NCBI RefSeq assembly: GCF_001557325.1
Contig: NZ_LSJS01000251.1
Coordinates: forward strand, 1 to 32,167
DNA length: 32,167 bases
From: Erythrobacter donghaensis
GTDB lineage: Bacteria > Pseudomonadota > Alphaproteobacteria > Sphingomonadales > Sphingomonadaceae
Reading direction: 5' to 3'
Shown piece by piece: positions 31,454 to 32,167 of the stretch. Under the pieces are notes generated by a model, which saw nothing but the letters and a program-made list of their open reading frames with translations, was not told the DNA's origin and searched no databases. Within the stretch, counting starts at the first letter, position 1. Every line of letters begins with the position of its first letter. A program made the position numbers and the translations under genes.

Positions 31454-32167
31454 ATGACAAGAACGACATTTCTGATGCTGGGCGCAGCCGTCGCGGCGAT
31501 AGCCACACCGGCCTATGCCGATGGGCCGTATATCGGCATCGAGGGCGGTGTCAGCCTCAGGGACAAGGTGACGGTTGACGCGCGCCAAGAGAACGCGACC
31601 GGCGAAGACGACTTCACCCGGGCGGCAACGGCGCGCACCAAGGTCGGGATCGATGGCGACGTGATCCTCGGCTACGACTTCGGCCCGTTCCGGCTCGAGG
31701 CCGAGGGCGGCTACAAGAACGCCAAGTACCGCAGCCTGACGGTCGAGAGCGCCGGCCTCCTGCCGGACGGTTCGGCCGTGCCGGTCGGCACCGTCGCCGA
31801 GAACGAGCGCGATCTCGAGATCTGGAGCGGGATGGTCAATGCCCTGGTCGAGATCGGCGCCGATGACGGCTTCCAGATCTACGGCGGCGGCGGCGCGGGC
31901 GTGGCGCGGCTCGAACTGCCGGTCGAGGTCGCCGGGCTCGGCACGCTGATCGACGACAGCGATACCGATTTCGCCTGGCAGCTGATCGGCGGCGCGCGCT
32001 TTCCGGTCACCCGCAATGTCGATCTCGGGGTCAAGTACCGCTACTTCAACGCCGACGACTTCCGCCTGACGGGCACCAACGGCAATCAGCTCAACGCCGA
32101 CTATTCGGCGCACTCGGTGCTGGCGAGCCTGATCGTCAACTTCGGTGGCCGCGAGCAGGAAGCAGCC
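31454..32167 (+). CDS. Outer-membrane beta-barrel protein (OmpA-type), C-terminus cut by the window edge
   Basis: 238 codons are present with no stop before the edge. MTRTTFLMLGAAVAAIATPAYA is a signal peptide; the mature part DGPYIGIEGGVSL starts an eight-strand barrel of the OmpA/Opa type, with alternating strands such as VILGYDFGPFRLEAEGGYKN, IYGGGGAGVARLEL and LGVKYRYFNADDF, and a final strand SVLASLIVNFGG. In sphingomonads this barrel is usually followed by a Pro-rich linker and an OmpA/MotB peptidoglycan-binding domain; the last visible residues REQEAA would begin that linker. This last point is inference, as the domain is outside the window. Confidence 0.85.
   Translation, partial: MTRTTFLMLGAAVAAIATPAYADGPYIGIEGGVSLRDKVTVDARQENATGEDDFTRAATARTKVGIDGDVILGYDFGPFRLEAEGGYKNAKYRSLTVESAGLLPDGSAVPVGTVAENERDLEIWSGMVNALVEIGADDGFQIYGGGGAGVARLELPVEVAGLGTLIDDSDTDFAWQLIGGARFPVTRNVDLGVKYRYFNADDFRLTGTNGNQLNADYSAHSVLASLIVNFGGREQEAA

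Overview
The window is GC-rich (roughly two-thirds G+C by eye) and tightly packed, with many 4-base start/stop overlaps. The gene families point to an alphaproteobacterium of the order Sphingomonadales, most likely Erythrobacteraceae (Erythrobacter/Porphyrobacter-like). The main clues are an exosortase A (XrtA)-type exopolysaccharide locus in its sphingomonad arrangement, an ispE of alphaproteobacterial type, and a sphingomonad-type GTTCG..TTGTCGAA palindromic repeat. The genus is inference.

Region 1 (1-13969) is a large part of an XrtA/PEP-CTERM-associated polysaccharide locus. Leftwards it encodes an AMP-forming ligase, a PLP decarboxylase, an outer-membrane export lipoprotein, a chain-length (GNVR) protein, a tyrosine autokinase, an outer-membrane beta-barrel, an ExeA-like ATPase, a NodB-type deacetylase, a FemAB-like protein and the start of a glycosyltransferase cut by the left edge. 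Rightwards, from start codons only 18 bases away, run a CelD/BcsL-type acyltransferase, an acyl carrier protein and the two exosortase-associated hydrolases. One half looks like polymer assembly and export. The other (ligase, carrier protein, acyltransferases, decarboxylase, hydrolases) looks like an activated-acyl or amine modification pathway. The exosortase itself and any PEP-CTERM substrate are not in the window.

Region 2 (13966-22742, all minus strand) is mostly housekeeping: a TrmA/RlmD-type RNA methyltransferase, bifunctional NAD(P)HX repair enzyme, a small lipoprotein, ilvD, an N-formylglutamate amidohydrolase, ispE, a small lipoprotein, a DUF3806 protein and electron-transfer flavoprotein:ubiquinone oxidoreductase. 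It holds the most unusual local structure. An exact 33-bp piece of the ispE 5' coding end is present twice, 362 bp apart. The upstream copy supplies the N-terminus and half of the signal peptide of an unrelated lipoprotein.

Region 3 (22868-28646, plus strand) carries a degenerate uracil-DNA-glycosylase-like protein, a lytic transglycosylase, MoaB, a PA0069-type radical SAM protein, a YbjN-like exported protein and a lipoprotein alpha/beta hydrolase. A near-perfect parS (ParB-binding) sequence sits on the start codon of the radical SAM gene, suggesting an origin-proximal location.

Region 4 (28653-32167) has a minus-strand cluster (acyl-CoA synthetase, PAT-like acetyltransferase, DUF1330 protein) and, divergently, an OmpA-type outer-membrane barrel cut by the right edge. 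I saw no tRNA, rRNA, CRISPR array, insertion sequence or prophage gene.
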